Shown one piece after another: positions 54,662-63,010 of a stretch of 64,000 bases of DNA. Position 1 is the first letter of the stretch; the number at the start of each line of letters is the position of its first letter. Source of the DNA: Hyphomonas sp. L-53-1-40. GTDB taxonomy: Bacteria > Pseudomonadota > Alphaproteobacteria > Caulobacterales > Hyphomonadaceae. The notes under the pieces were generated by a model. That model was not told the DNA's origin. It saw nothing but the letters and a program-made list of their open reading frames with translations, and ran no database searches. The stretch is from positions 1 to 64,000 of the forward strand of contig NZ_AWFI01000004.1 in the NCBI RefSeq assembly GCF_000682775.1, written 5' to 3'. Position numbers and translations under genes: made by a program.

Positions 54662-55698
54662 TGATCAAGGCATGCATCCTCAGTGTTTCGGGGCCTGTAC
54701 TCACGAAGGAGGAAGCGGCACTGTTCGCCGCCGAGCAGCCCTGGGGGGTCATCCTGATGGGCCGCTCCTGCGTATCGCGGAACCAAGTCCGAAGCCTCGT
54801 CGATGATGTCTGGAACGCGATGAATCGGCCGTGCCTGATTTTTATCGATCAGGAAGGTGGCCGTGTGGCACGGCTGAAGGCGCCTGAGTGGCCTCTTTTT
54901 CCGCGTGGTCAGGACTATGCCGATATGTATGCCAATGATCGTGAGCGAGGACTTTCCGCTGCCTGGCTTGGACACAGGCTCATCGCCGCAGAACTGGCTG
55001 CCCTGTCAATTCATGCAGATTGTGCGCCTGTCGTCGATTTGCCGGTTCCGGGCGCACATGACGTAATTGGCGACAGGGCTTTTGGCACTGATCCCGAAAC
55101 GGTCGCAAATCTCGCCGGCGCGGCTCTGAGAGGGCTTGCATCCGGCGGTGTTGCTGGCGTGATCAAACATATTCCGGGTCATGGGCGCTCCATGTCCGAT
55201 AGCCATCTGGAGTTGCCGCGCGTAGCGGCGAGCGAAGCGGAACTGGCGAAAGATTTTGATGCCTTTGCCCGTCTCGCCGATGCGCCAATGGCGATGACAG
55301 CGCACATTTCCTATGATGCATTTGACGCCAATGTCCCCGCCACCCTGTCAAAAATCATGATTCAAGACGTGATCCGCGCGCGAATCGGGTTTGATGGCTT
55401 GCTGATGACGGATGATCTGGGGATGCAGGCGCTGGGCGGTAGCCTGGGCGAACGGGGCGAAGCGGCGATTGCTGCGGGCTGTGACGTGCTGTTGCACTGT
55501 TCCGGCTTTCTTTCTGATCCACTTGCGATCCATTCAGAAATGGCTGAAGTCGCAGCTGTTTCGCCAGGGCTGACGGGACGGCCACTGGAGCGGGCACTGC
55601 GTGCTGAAGCACTCTCGACCCATCAGGAGGAGTTCGACCTCGTTGAGGGCTGGCAGACATTCCGGTCATATTTTCCTCATTTGGTGGGGGCGGCATGA
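54661..55698 (+). CDS. nagZ: Beta-N-acetylhexosaminidase NagZ
   Basis: 345 residues from the GTG at 54661, whose first base is the last base of the SPOR gene stop; an ATG at 54640 is upstream but inside that gene. Glycosyl hydrolase family 3: FIDQEGGRVARLK, DCAPVVDL, VIKHIPGHGRSMSDSH with the loop His-Asp catalytic pair, and nucleophile Asp in LLMTDDLGMQAL. It trims GlcNAc from recycled muropeptides in the cytoplasm. Confidence 0.93.
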   Translation: MIKACILSVSGPVLTKEEAALFAAEQPWGVILMGRSCVSRNQVRSLVDDVWNAMNRPCLIFIDQEGGRVARLKAPEWPLFPRGQDYADMYANDRERGLSAAWLGHRLIAAELAALSIHADCAPVVDLPVPGAHDVIGDRAFGTDPETVANLAGAALRGLASGGVAGVIKHIPGHGRSMSDSHLELPRVAASEAELAKDFDAFARLADAPMAMTAHISYDAFDANVPATLSKIMIQDVIRARIGFDGLLMTDDLGMQALGGSLGERGEAAIAAGCDVLLHCSGFLSDPLAIHSEMAEVAAVSPGLTGRPLERALRAEALSTHQEEFDLVEGWQTFRSYFPHLVGAA

Positions 55699-56528
55699 AC
55701 TCCGAAATGATGTCGATTGATGCGCTGTCTGCAGACGCGCAGGAGGCCGAAGCTGGCGATCTCTTTACGGTCGATGTTGGCGGTTATGAAGGCCCGCTTC
55801 ATCTGTTGCTGGAGCTTGCCCGCCGGCAGAAGGTTGACCTGCTGCATCTGTCGATCCTGTCGCTGGCAGAGCAATACCTCGACTTCATCGAAGAGGCGAA
55901 GTCTCAGCGCATTGATCTGGCGGCCGACTATCTTCTGATGGCGTCTTGGCTCGCCTTCATGAAATCGCGCCTTTTGTTGCCGAAGCCGGAAAAGGCCGCG
56001 GAAGACGAACCAACTGGCGAAGAAATGGCAGCGCGGCTGGCCTTTCGCCTGAAGCGGCTTGATGCCATGCGCGGGGCCGTCGACGAACTCGAAGCGGGGC
56101 CTATTCTCGGCAATGTGGTCTTCCTGCGCGGTACGCCGGTACAGCCCAAAGTCGTCAAGCACACTGAATACAAAGCGTCGCTGTACGAGCTGACACAAGC
56201 CTTCGGGACGATTCGCGATCGCCGCGAAAAGGAACGCCCGCACACGATTGAGCAACAGCTTGTTTTGCCGCTGGAACTGGCGCGAACAACACTGCGCGCA
56301 CTCAGGCAACAGTTAGAGCAGTGGTCTTCGCTGGACGAGATCCGCTCAACCATGACAGACGTGGACCCGGAATTGCCACCTCGGTCTGTCACCGCAAGTG
56401 TCTTCTCGGCTGCATTGGAACTCGCCCGCGATGGCGAAGTCGATGTGCGCCAGGACGAGCACTTTGCGCCACTTTACCTGCGCAATGCGGGTATCAGACC
56501 GGAAGGGGGCAGAGATGCAACCGCTTGA
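55695..56528 (+). CDS. scpA: Segregation and condensation protein ScpA
   Basis: 277 residues, starting inside the nagZ stop (ATGA). The N-terminal part has GGYEGPLHLLLELARRQKVDLLHLSIL and LAADYLLMASWLAFMKSRLLLP, the helices that hold the Smc head and ScpB; the C-terminal winged helix includes VSVFSAALELARDGEVDVRQDEHFAPLYL. It is the kleisin of the Smc-ScpAB complex. Confidence 0.94.
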   Translation: MNSEMMSIDALSADAQEAEAGDLFTVDVGGYEGPLHLLLELARRQKVDLLHLSILSLAEQYLDFIEEAKSQRIDLAADYLLMASWLAFMKSRLLLPKPEKAAEDEPTGEEMAARLAFRLKRLDAMRGAVDELEAGPILGNVVFLRGTPVQPKVVKHTEYKASLYELTQAFGTIRDRREKERPHTIEQQLVLPLELARTTLRALRQQLEQWSSLDEIRSTMTDVDPELPPRSVTASVFSAALELARDGEVDVRQDEHFAPLYLRNAGIRPEGGRDATA

Positions 56529-57537
56529 GAAGTACTTGATGACTGACGACACTCCCGAAACAGAACGCGACGCGGTTGCGCAGTTGGCGTTTGCGTATCG
56601 TCGTTCCGAAGAGGCCCTGACCGAAGGTGCCAGCGAAGCGCTGGTCGAGGGCATCCGCCGTGCCGAAGCCATTCTGTTTGCCGCTGGCGAGCCGCTGAGC
56701 GCCGAGCAGATTGCCGAAACTTTGCCGCATGGCGTCGAAGCGGCCGAAGTGTTGATGGCGCTCCGGGCGCAATATGTGAACCGTGGGGTCAATCTGGTTG
56801 AAGTCGCGGGCAAATGGCGCTTCCAGACCGCTTCCGATCTCTCCTATTTGTTTGTCGAAGAGCGTCAGGTCCAGAAAAAGCTGGGTCAAGCGACGCTCGA
56901 GACATTGGCCATTATTGCCTATGGCCAGCCGGTCACGCGGGCTGAAGTCGAGGCAGTGCGCGGCGTTGCGGTTTCAAAGACAACAATTGATACATTGCTG
57001 GAAACCGGCTGGGTGAAGATCAAGGGCCGCCGCAAAACCCCTGGTCAACCAATCACCTATGGTACGACCGATGCCTTCATGGAGCATTTCGGGCTGGAAA
57101 GCCTCGACACTTTGCCGGGCAAAGCCGACCTCGAAGCCGAGGGGCTATTGTCGGATGTTATTCCGGACGGTTTCCAGATGCCGGATGAGGAAGCCCTGAA
57201 CGGCGAAGAAACGCCAGAAGTCGAGGCCCTTGAAATCGCGGAGACAGAATCTTTCGTCACAGACTTCATGGAAGAAAGTGATGAGGATGACCCAGAGACC
57301 GATGAGGGTGTCAGCCAGGAAATGCCGTCGACTGACATCGGCGTTGATGCTGAGGCCGATCTCGATAGCGAAGATGATGCCGCCGTCAGTGTGTTCTCCT
57401 ATACGCGCGCACCGGAACGTGCGCAGTCTGATGTCGATGAGTTCGACAGCGGTGACGTGAAAGCCGCCGTGATTCAGCTGGCAAAGCAGCCGCGCATTCC
57501 GGAGCAGCCCATGGATGCCTGGGACGATGACGAATAG
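56515..57537 (+). CDS. scpB: Segregation and condensation protein ScpB with acidic tail
   Basis: 340 residues from the ATG at 56515, which has GAAGGGGG just upstream and overlaps scpA by 14 bases; an ATG at 56539 is an alternative. The paired winged-helix core spans about 40-215 (IRRAEAILFAAGEPLSAEQIAETL, LGQATLETLAIIAYGQPVTRAEVEAVRGV, YGTTDAFMEHFGLESLDTLP). After residue 215 comes a very acidic 120-residue tail, longer than the core-only ScpB of other bacteria; its role is unknown. Confidence 0.92.
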   Translation: MQPLEKYLMTDDTPETERDAVAQLAFAYRRSEEALTEGASEALVEGIRRAEAILFAAGEPLSAEQIAETLPHGVEAAEVLMALRAQYVNRGVNLVEVAGKWRFQTASDLSYLFVEERQVQKKLGQATLETLAIIAYGQPVTRAEVEAVRGVAVSKTTIDTLLETGWVKIKGRRKTPGQPITYGTTDAFMEHFGLESLDTLPGKADLEAEGLLSDVIPDGFQMPDEEALNGEETPEVEALEIAETESFVTDFMEESDEDDPETDEGVSQEMPSTDIGVDAEADLDSEDDAAVSVFSYTRAPERAQSDVDEFDSGDVKAAVIQLAKQPRIPEQPMDAWDDDE

Positions 57538-57548
57538 CTAGTAGTTCG

Positions 57549-58826
57549 GTGCGGATGATGCCTGTCGCTCTACTTCAACGCTTCACGTCGAAGGAGGCGA
57601 TCTGGCTTTACACTTTGTTCGCGGTACTGATCTTGCCTGCGGTGCTGAACGGATTCCCGCTGGTGATGTCTGACTCCATTGCCTATTCAGGGAAGGGGGC
57701 AAACTGGTTCAGGGGCAAGTTTCCGGCCCTGCTGCTGACGCTGCCTTACAAACTGGTTGGGTATTGGGCGATGCCAATCCTCAACAGCGCAATGGTTGCG
57801 GGCGCATGGATTCTATTGTTCCGCGTTTATGATATTCGCCCCAGCCGCATAGTGTTGTGTATACTGATTGTGCTCAGCCTGCAGCCGATCTATACGAGCG
57901 CAGTCCTGGTCGATGCGTGGTTCTTTCCAGCGATCATACTGCTCCTGTCTGCACGTAAGCTTCCAGAAATGTATGTGGGAATTTTAGCTGGCCTGCTTTT
58001 GTCAGGTCACGGATCAGGACAAATTTTTGCTCTTGTTTTCGCTGTGCTGGCGGCGGTGCTTTTCCGTTCGAGGCGGCAAGTCGTGGCTGGCATGGTTGCC
58101 GCGGTCATCGCATTTGGCATGAACGTGCTGCTTGATGCCATGATCATGCCTGAGACGCCGCGACTGTCGAAGACGTTTCCAGCCGCCCGGGTGTTCTCGG
58201 TCCAGCCGGAATTGCTGCGGAGGGAGGCTGACCGGTCGGGGAACCTGGTTCTGTCTGAAGCGGCTGAAGAAGTGGCCAGGATTAAAACCTATCCAGAGAA
58301 CACAGGTCGGCGTGATCTGTTCTGGGATGTCTGGAAAACCTCAGAGGGCGAATTCGACCTGGCCAGGTTTGAGGAGCACCATGCGCTTCCAATACTCAAA
58401 GATGCATTCATTTTTGAGCCTGTACCCTTGGCCCGTACCATCTTTCTGGACTTTCTGGGCTATTATGGGCCGGCAACCCAGTTTGATTTCCAACCTGTCT
58501 TGTCAGAGCCGTTTCCGGAACCCTTCCATGCGTCCCATCAGGCGAAGGGCTTTTTCGCGGCGGGGCCGGTGGAGTTGACCGCGACGATCTTGAGGTATGG
58601 GTGTTATCTTGCATTTGCGGCGGCGCTTTTCGTCGGATGGAGACAGGCTGGTGCAGATATTCGCAGGACCATAATAGGGATTGGCTTGATCGCAATCGCC
58701 AATGACGCGCTGTTTGCCCTTCTGTCTGGTCCACCTGACCGGTACCATCATCGGGTGCTGCCGTTGCTTGCGGTCGGGACGGTCTTGCTGATTTCAGGCA
58801 GGGTCAAGCAGCAGATTGCGGTGTAA
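57549..58826 (+). CDS. Polytopic membrane protein, unknown function
   Basis: 425 residues from a GTG, or the ATG two codons later. About ten hydrophobic segments, with periplasmic loops containing GFPLVMSDSIAYSGKGANWF near 35-55 and a large loop at 205-325. The layout (acidic residue in the first loop, many helices) recalls GT-C type glycosyltransferases or lipid-linked sugar enzymes, but no clear signature is present. Follows scpB by 11 bases, and its end overlaps the convergent DUF1287 gene by 23 bases. Confidence 0.55.
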   Translation: MRMMPVALLQRFTSKEAIWLYTLFAVLILPAVLNGFPLVMSDSIAYSGKGANWFRGKFPALLLTLPYKLVGYWAMPILNSAMVAGAWILLFRVYDIRPSRIVLCILIVLSLQPIYTSAVLVDAWFFPAIILLLSARKLPEMYVGILAGLLLSGHGSGQIFALVFAVLAAVLFRSRRQVVAGMVAAVIAFGMNVLLDAMIMPETPRLSKTFPAARVFSVQPELLRREADRSGNLVLSEAAEEVARIKTYPENTGRRDLFWDVWKTSEGEFDLARFEEHHALPILKDAFIFEPVPLARTIFLDFLGYYGPATQFDFQPVLSEPFPEPFHASHQAKGFFAAGPVELTATILRYGCYLAFAAALFVGWRQAGADIRRTIIGIGLIAIANDALFALLSGPPDRYHHRVLPLLAVGTVLLISGRVKQQIAV

Positions 58827-59412
58827 GCCTGAAGCGGCGCTCATGCTGAAACTGACCGATAATGTCGTCCTCGGACGTTCCCCAACCCATGTTATGAATG
58901 ACCAGAGGGCGGCCCGTCCGTGTGGTTTTGTCAGAAACAATTCCGATATGAGGAAGGCTTCCCTTGTATCGCATCGTATAGAGATCGCCTGTTTTCCAGC
59001 CTGTATCGTCTGGCGGCGTTGACAGGGCGAGGCCGTGGCGCTCGATATATATCTCCAGATTTGGAACGCGGCGATGGTCGATATTGCGGTCAGGGCGGGT
59101 TAGACCCCAAATTGTCGGATACTTGCTGAAAGCAGTGGTCATGTCTTCATGGACAAGTTGCTGTAAGTCCATTGCGAACGCATCGCGATAGGCCCGGACA
59201 ATCACATCGGTGCAAACGCCCCGCGATCTTTCCACATCTCCCATCGGATAGGAGAGGCGGACATAGGCCGGGTCATACATGCGTGTGATCCCAATCTGGG
59301 ATCTGGCGGCAAATACGAGGCGAGTCTGCCACGGCAGCGTTCTCTGCCCGAGGCGGATCGGCGCGAGCGGGACACTGAAACCTCCCAGGATGGCGGCACG
59401 ACGTGTGAGCAT
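58804..59412 (-). CDS. DUF1287 protein (NlpC/P60-like fold)
   Basis: 202 residues with a twin-arginine-like or Sec N-terminus (TRRAAILGGFSVPLAP). The family motifs are clear: ARSQIGITRMYDPAYVRLSYP, DVERSRGVCTDVIVRAYRDA with the probable catalytic Cys, DRNIDHRRVPNLEIY, LPHIGIVSDK and VIHNMGWGTSEDD. The GVCTDV Cys and HIGIV His suggest a cysteine amidase/peptidase of the cell envelope. The reaction is not established. Confidence 0.85.
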   Translation of the reverse strand: MLTRRAAILGGFSVPLAPIRLGQRTLPWQTRLVFAARSQIGITRMYDPAYVRLSYPMGDVERSRGVCTDVIVRAYRDAFAMDLQQLVHEDMTTAFSKYPTIWGLTRPDRNIDHRRVPNLEIYIERHGLALSTPPDDTGWKTGDLYTMRYKGSLPHIGIVSDKTTRTGRPLVIHNMGWGTSEDDIIGQFQHERRFRLTPQSAA

Positions 59413-59455
59413 GGTCTCATTGCGCCATGCCGATCCGGCAGGAATAGGGCCGAAA

Positions 59456-60127
59456 TTAGAAACCCTGCAGTTCTGCGATCTCTTCCAATGGTGCGCGCTC
59501 GGCCCGCAACATGTTTACCGGATGGGATGGGTCGGGCTTTCCGACTGCCATCGCGCACCAGACCATTTCGTTATCTGCCAGATTGAAATGGTCTTTCAGG
59601 GCGGGGCGCAGCATGCCCCAGCATTCTTGCATGCACGTCCCCCAGCCACGCTCTTCCGCGAGCAGTGCCAAGGTTTGGAGGTACATGCCAGTGTGTCCCC
59701 ACTGGCCATGGCCCATCCGCTCATCGATGACGATGAATGCCGCCACGGGGGCGCCGAAGAAGCGGAAATTATTGGCGAACCATGCGATGCGCGCTGCGCG
59801 ATCTTCTCGAGGAATGCCAAGCGTTTCGTACATCATCTCGCCCACTTTGCGGCGGCGCGCTTCATGGGGTTCCCAAAGATCTTTCGGGTAAATGGGGCGG
59901 TCTGTTGGCTGACCCTTGGGGTTTGCAGCCAGTACAGGCGCGGCCATGCGAATGACGGCATCCTTGGCGTCGCCAGTGACGGCAATGGTTCGCCACGGCT
60001 GTGTGTTGCCGCCGGACGGCGCCCGCTGGGCCTGATTCAGCCACTCGCGGATATCGGCTTCGGAAAGCGCATCAGGCTTGAAGGCCCGGGTGGAGATACG
60101 TTGCGCGACTGCCTGTGATACGTCCAT
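59456..60127 (-). CDS. Nitroreductase family flavoprotein
   Basis: 223 residues from the ATG at 60127; GGGAGG is ten bases upstream. Motifs: AVAQRISTRAFKPD at the FMN phosphate site, RAPSGGNTQPWRTIAVTG, and GTCMQECWGMLRPALKDHF with MAVGKPDPSHPVN. It should use NAD(P)H and FMN; true substrate unknown. Its ribosome site is inside the 3' arm of the hairpin that ends the upstream P450 transcript, so expression may depend on readthrough or hairpin opening. Confidence 0.85.
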   Translation of the reverse strand: MDVSQAVAQRISTRAFKPDALSEADIREWLNQAQRAPSGGNTQPWRTIAVTGDAKDAVIRMAAPVLAANPKGQPTDRPIYPKDLWEPHEARRRKVGEMMYETLGIPREDRAARIAWFANNFRFFGAPVAAFIVIDERMGHGQWGHTGMYLQTLALLAEERGWGTCMQECWGMLRPALKDHFNLADNEMVWCAMAVGKPDPSHPVNMLRAERAPLEEIAELQGF

Positions 60128-60128
60128 G

Positions 60129-60161
60129 AAAAAACCTCCCATCTGATCTGATGGGAGGTTT
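60129..60161 (-). terminator. Terminator/attenuator hairpin between P450 and nitroreductase genes
   Basis: Twelve-base exact arms (60132-60143 and 60150-60161) with a six-base loop. Read on the minus strand it is AAACCTCCCATC, loop AGATCA, GATGGGAGGTTT, then more T, that is a rho-independent terminator after the P450 gene. The 3' arm contains the GGGAGG of the nitroreductase gene whose ATG lies four bases beyond the T run. Confidence 0.75.
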
Positions 60162-60189
60162 ATCGTCTTGGCGTGGCGTCAGCCAAAAC

Positions 60190-61524
60190 TTATTTGCCGT
60201 GCAGGACCACTGGCATCCAGGTGTAGCCCTTCACGAAGCCGCCGGCCGAAAAGGATGGTTCGTCGAGCACTTCGATATGGCTGAAGCGTTCCATCAGTTC
60301 TTGCCACAGGATTTGAAGCTGCAGTTCTGCGAGACGGTTGCCGACGCAGCGATGGATACCAAAGCCGAACGAGATATGCCGACGCGCATCGGGACGGTCG
60401 ATGATATAGTCGTTCGGACGGTCCCAGAAGCGTTCATCCCGGTTGCCTGAGACGTACCACATGGCGACTTGGTCACCCTTCTTGATGGTCTGGCCGTGCA
60501 TCTCGACATCTTCGAGCGCCGTGCGGCGCATGTGAGCCAGCGGCGTCTGCCAGCGGATCGTCTCGGATACCATGTTCGGGATCAGTGACAGGTCAGCTTT
60601 CAGCTTGTCATACTCGGCTGGGAACTTGTTCAACGCATAGACCGAAGCGGTCATCGAGTTGCGAGTCGTGTCATTGCCGCCGACGATGAGCAGGATGACG
60701 TTCCCGAGCAGTTCCATCGGCGTCATGTTGCGGGTCTTCTCACCGTGCGCAAGCAGGCTGATCAGATCATTCTTCTGTGGCTGTGCACCACGCTCCTGGA
60801 AGATCTGCATGAAAGTGGCGAGACATTCCATCATCTCGCGCTTCCATTGTTCTTCCCCGCCGGGGCAGATGTCCGGATTGTTCATGCCGGTCGCCATATC
60901 GGACCAATGGGTCAGGTCGCGACGTTTTTCGAATGGATAGTCGAACAGCGTGGCCAGCATCATCGTGGTCAGCTCGATGGAGACGGTGTCGACCCAGTCG
61001 AACGGCTCACCAACCGGAAGGGAGTCGAGCAGGCCCTGCGTCCGCGAGCGGATCAGTGGCTCGAATTCCTTGAGCATGTTTGGGGCAACGGCTGGCTGGA
61101 CCGTCTTGCGCTGTTCAGAATGGCGCGGTTCATCCATTGCGATGAACATTGGCAGTTCAAAATCTTCCGGCGGGCTGCCCAGCGTGATGCCGCCATGTTC
61201 CCAGCTGGAAGAGAAGCGTTTGTGGTCGGTATCGACCGCCATGATGTCTTCATAGCGGGTGATCGACCAGAACGGGCCGACAAAAGAGTCAGCTGTGTAG
61301 TGAACGGGGGCTTCATTCCGCAGTCGCTCGAAACGATCCCACATTGCCTGTTGCCGCCAGAGTTCGGGGTCTTCGGGGTGCAGTTCCGCAAGAGGCAGCG
61401 AGCTGGCAGGCGGCGCTTTCTGGCCAATTTCGAGATAGCCTTCGAAGAGCGGATCACGATGAGTGATCTTCGGGCGCTCCAGGGCAGGGTGATCAAGCAG
61501 GTGAACCGTATCAGCAGCCATCAA
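60190..61524 (-). CDS. Cytochrome P450, CYP153-like
   Basis: 444 residues. I-helix LIVGGNDTTRNSMTASV, ExxR in SETIRWQTPLAHMRRTA, and haem loop HISFGFGIHRCVGNRLAELQL with the Cys ligand. The GNDTTRNSM helix, WQTPLAHMRRTA and VAMWYVSGNRDERFW strongly resemble CYP153 soluble alkane terminal hydroxylases of marine alphaproteobacteria. It needs a ferredoxin and a reductase, not encoded adjacent. Two 14-bp palindromes lie upstream, and a terminator hairpin follows. Confidence 0.88.
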   Translation of the reverse strand: MMAADTVHLLDHPALERPKITHRDPLFEGYLEIGQKAPPASSLPLAELHPEDPELWRQQAMWDRFERLRNEAPVHYTADSFVGPFWSITRYEDIMAVDTDHKRFSSSWEHGGITLGSPPEDFELPMFIAMDEPRHSEQRKTVQPAVAPNMLKEFEPLIRSRTQGLLDSLPVGEPFDWVDTVSIELTTMMLATLFDYPFEKRRDLTHWSDMATGMNNPDICPGGEEQWKREMMECLATFMQIFQERGAQPQKNDLISLLAHGEKTRNMTPMELLGNVILLIVGGNDTTRNSMTASVYALNKFPAEYDKLKADLSLIPNMVSETIRWQTPLAHMRRTALEDVEMHGQTIKKGDQVAMWYVSGNRDERFWDRPNDYIIDRPDARRHISFGFGIHRCVGNRLAELQLQILWQELMERFSHIEVLDEPSFSAGGFVKGYTWMPVVLHGK

Positions 61525-61564
61525 TTTTCCTCCGACAGTAAGCCTTTATCCCAGGCTCGATTTA

Positions 61565-61578
61565 TGACGTCGGCGTCA
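61565..61578. promoter_or_regulatory. Operator-like palindrome 1 before P450 gene
   Basis: TGACGTCGGCGTCA: arms TGACG and CGTCA around four bases. It begins 41 bases upstream of the P450 start codon. Similar to the second copy at 61607. Confidence 0.6.
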
Positions 61579-61606
61579 CCTTAACACGGCTATTCTGAAA
61601 AAACTA

Positions 61607-61620
61607 TGACGCAGGCGTCA
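61607..61620. promoter_or_regulatory. Operator-like palindrome 2 before P450 gene
   Basis: TGACGCAGGCGTCA: arms TGACGC and GCGTCA around two bases. It starts exactly 42 bases from the first copy, about four helical turns, so two dimers could sit on the same face. TGACG-N4-CGTCA sites are known for TetR-type regulators; the cognate protein is not identified. It also lies five bases from the end of the DUF2244 gene. Confidence 0.6.
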
Positions 61621-61624
61621 TTTT

Positions 61625-62113
61625 TTACGCGATATGCCGTTCGCGCTTTGCATTTTGCAGTGCCGCGCGCGTCGCGCGGGCCAGCGACTTCCGTTCTGGC
61701 AAGGTCAGGAAACGCCCAATGACATAGGCGGTCTGGCCGTACTCAACCCGCAACCAGCTATTCGCATTCAGCGGCTCATCAAGTTCAATACGCGCGAAGG
61801 CGGACGGCACAATCGCTGATCTCTCGCTGCCATTGGCGCTTTTGTGAGTTAATCGCAGCTCTTCAGCTGTCACGACGATTCGAGTTTCTTCCCGCTGTTT
61901 TCGGAAGGACATGCGAAATGCAAAATAGAAGGCGAGGGCATCGAGACCGAAGAAGCCGATCACGGGGACGGCCCCCATGGAGATGAAGGCGATACCCGTC
62001 AGGAAGCTGACGCCGCCGACAATTGCCATAACGATGGCGAAACCGCGCTGGCTGAGCGACTGATTAGGTCGAAGAATGGCGTCCATGTAGATGATTTCGT
62101 CAGGCGCGGTCAT
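61625..62113 (-). CDS. DUF2244 membrane protein
   Basis: 162 residues from the ATG at 62113; the open frame continues upstream but only opposite nth. DUF2244 features: MDAILRPNQSLSQRGFAIVMAIVGGVSF at the start, two close membrane helices (about 25-70), and a C-terminal beta-rich part EWLRVEYG-like SWLRVEYGQTAYVIGRFLTLPERKSLA. Found in alphaproteobacteria, often beside nth as here; function unknown. Confidence 0.85.
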   Translation of the reverse strand: MTAPDEIIYMDAILRPNQSLSQRGFAIVMAIVGGVSFLTGIAFISMGAVPVIGFFGLDALAFYFAFRMSFRKQREETRIVVTAEELRLTHKSANGSERSAIVPSAFARIELDEPLNANSWLRVEYGQTAYVIGRFLTLPERKSLARATRAALQNAKRERHIA

Positions 62114-62167
62114 GTTCCTAAAATAGCATGGCCTTGTGCGAAGGCGAGGGGGCATTAGACAGGCGGA

Positions 62168-62890
62168 ATGACACAGCTCAAATCCACCCCGAAAATCAGG
62201 AAGAAGCGCGCCCCGCGCGTTTTTGGACGTGAGAAGGCGACCGCGCTCTTTTCGGCACTTGCCGAAGATCGCCCGGATCCTCGCACGGAACTTGATTTCG
62301 TGAATCCGTATACGCTGGTGGTGGCCGTGGCCCTGTCGGCACAGGCCACCGATGTCGGGGTGAACAAAGCCACTGCAAAATTGTTCGCGCTTGCCGATAC
62401 GCCGGAAAAGATGCTGGTGCTGGGCGAGGCCGGCGTTGCGGAGCACATCAAGACGATTGGCTTGTGGCGCAACAAGGCCAAGAATGTCATCGCGCTCAGT
62501 CAGATGTTGCTTGATGAATTCGGGGGTGAGGTGCCGCAGACGCGGGAGGAACTTGTGCGTTTGCCTGGCGTCGGCCGAAAGACCGCCAATGTCGTGCTGA
62601 ACGAAGCCTTCGGGCACCACACGATTGCGGTCGACACGCACATCTTCCGGGTCTCGAATCGGACAGGGCTAGCCCCCGGCAAGACGCCGGACGAGGTCGA
62701 GGCCGGGCTGGAGCGCGCGACGCCTACCGAGTTCAAGAAGGGCGCCCACCACTGGCTGATCCTGCATGGGCGGTATGTCTGCAAGGCGCGCAAGCCCGAA
62801 TGCTGGCATTGCGCCATATCGGATCTGTGTCGTTTCAAACCCAAGACACCGGACCCGGCGGCTGTATCGTCTCTTGGACCGAAAGCCTGA
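62168..62890 (+). CDS. nth: Endonuclease III
   Basis: 240 residues. Helix-hairpin-helix LPGVGRKTANVVLNEAFG, catalytic Lys in GRKTANV and Asp in TIAVDTHIFRVSNR, and the 4Fe-4S cysteines near the C-terminus (CKARKPECWHCAISDLC). It removes oxidised pyrimidines and nicks the abasic site. Divergent from the DUF2244 gene. Confidence 0.95.
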   Translation: MTQLKSTPKIRKKRAPRVFGREKATALFSALAEDRPDPRTELDFVNPYTLVVAVALSAQATDVGVNKATAKLFALADTPEKMLVLGEAGVAEHIKTIGLWRNKAKNVIALSQMLLDEFGGEVPQTREELVRLPGVGRKTANVVLNEAFGHHTIAVDTHIFRVSNRTGLAPGKTPDEVEAGLERATPTEFKKGAHHWLILHGRYVCKARKPECWHCAISDLCRFKPKTPDPAAVSSLGPKA

Positions 62891-63010
62891 CGGGACAGGT
62901 GTTGCGCGACTGCACTGCAGTCGGCCTGCCTCCAGTTCGCCCAAATTTAACCAAATCACGGCCACCTCCACCCGACACCGCATCGCACAGGTAAAAATGG
63001 AGCGTACCGC

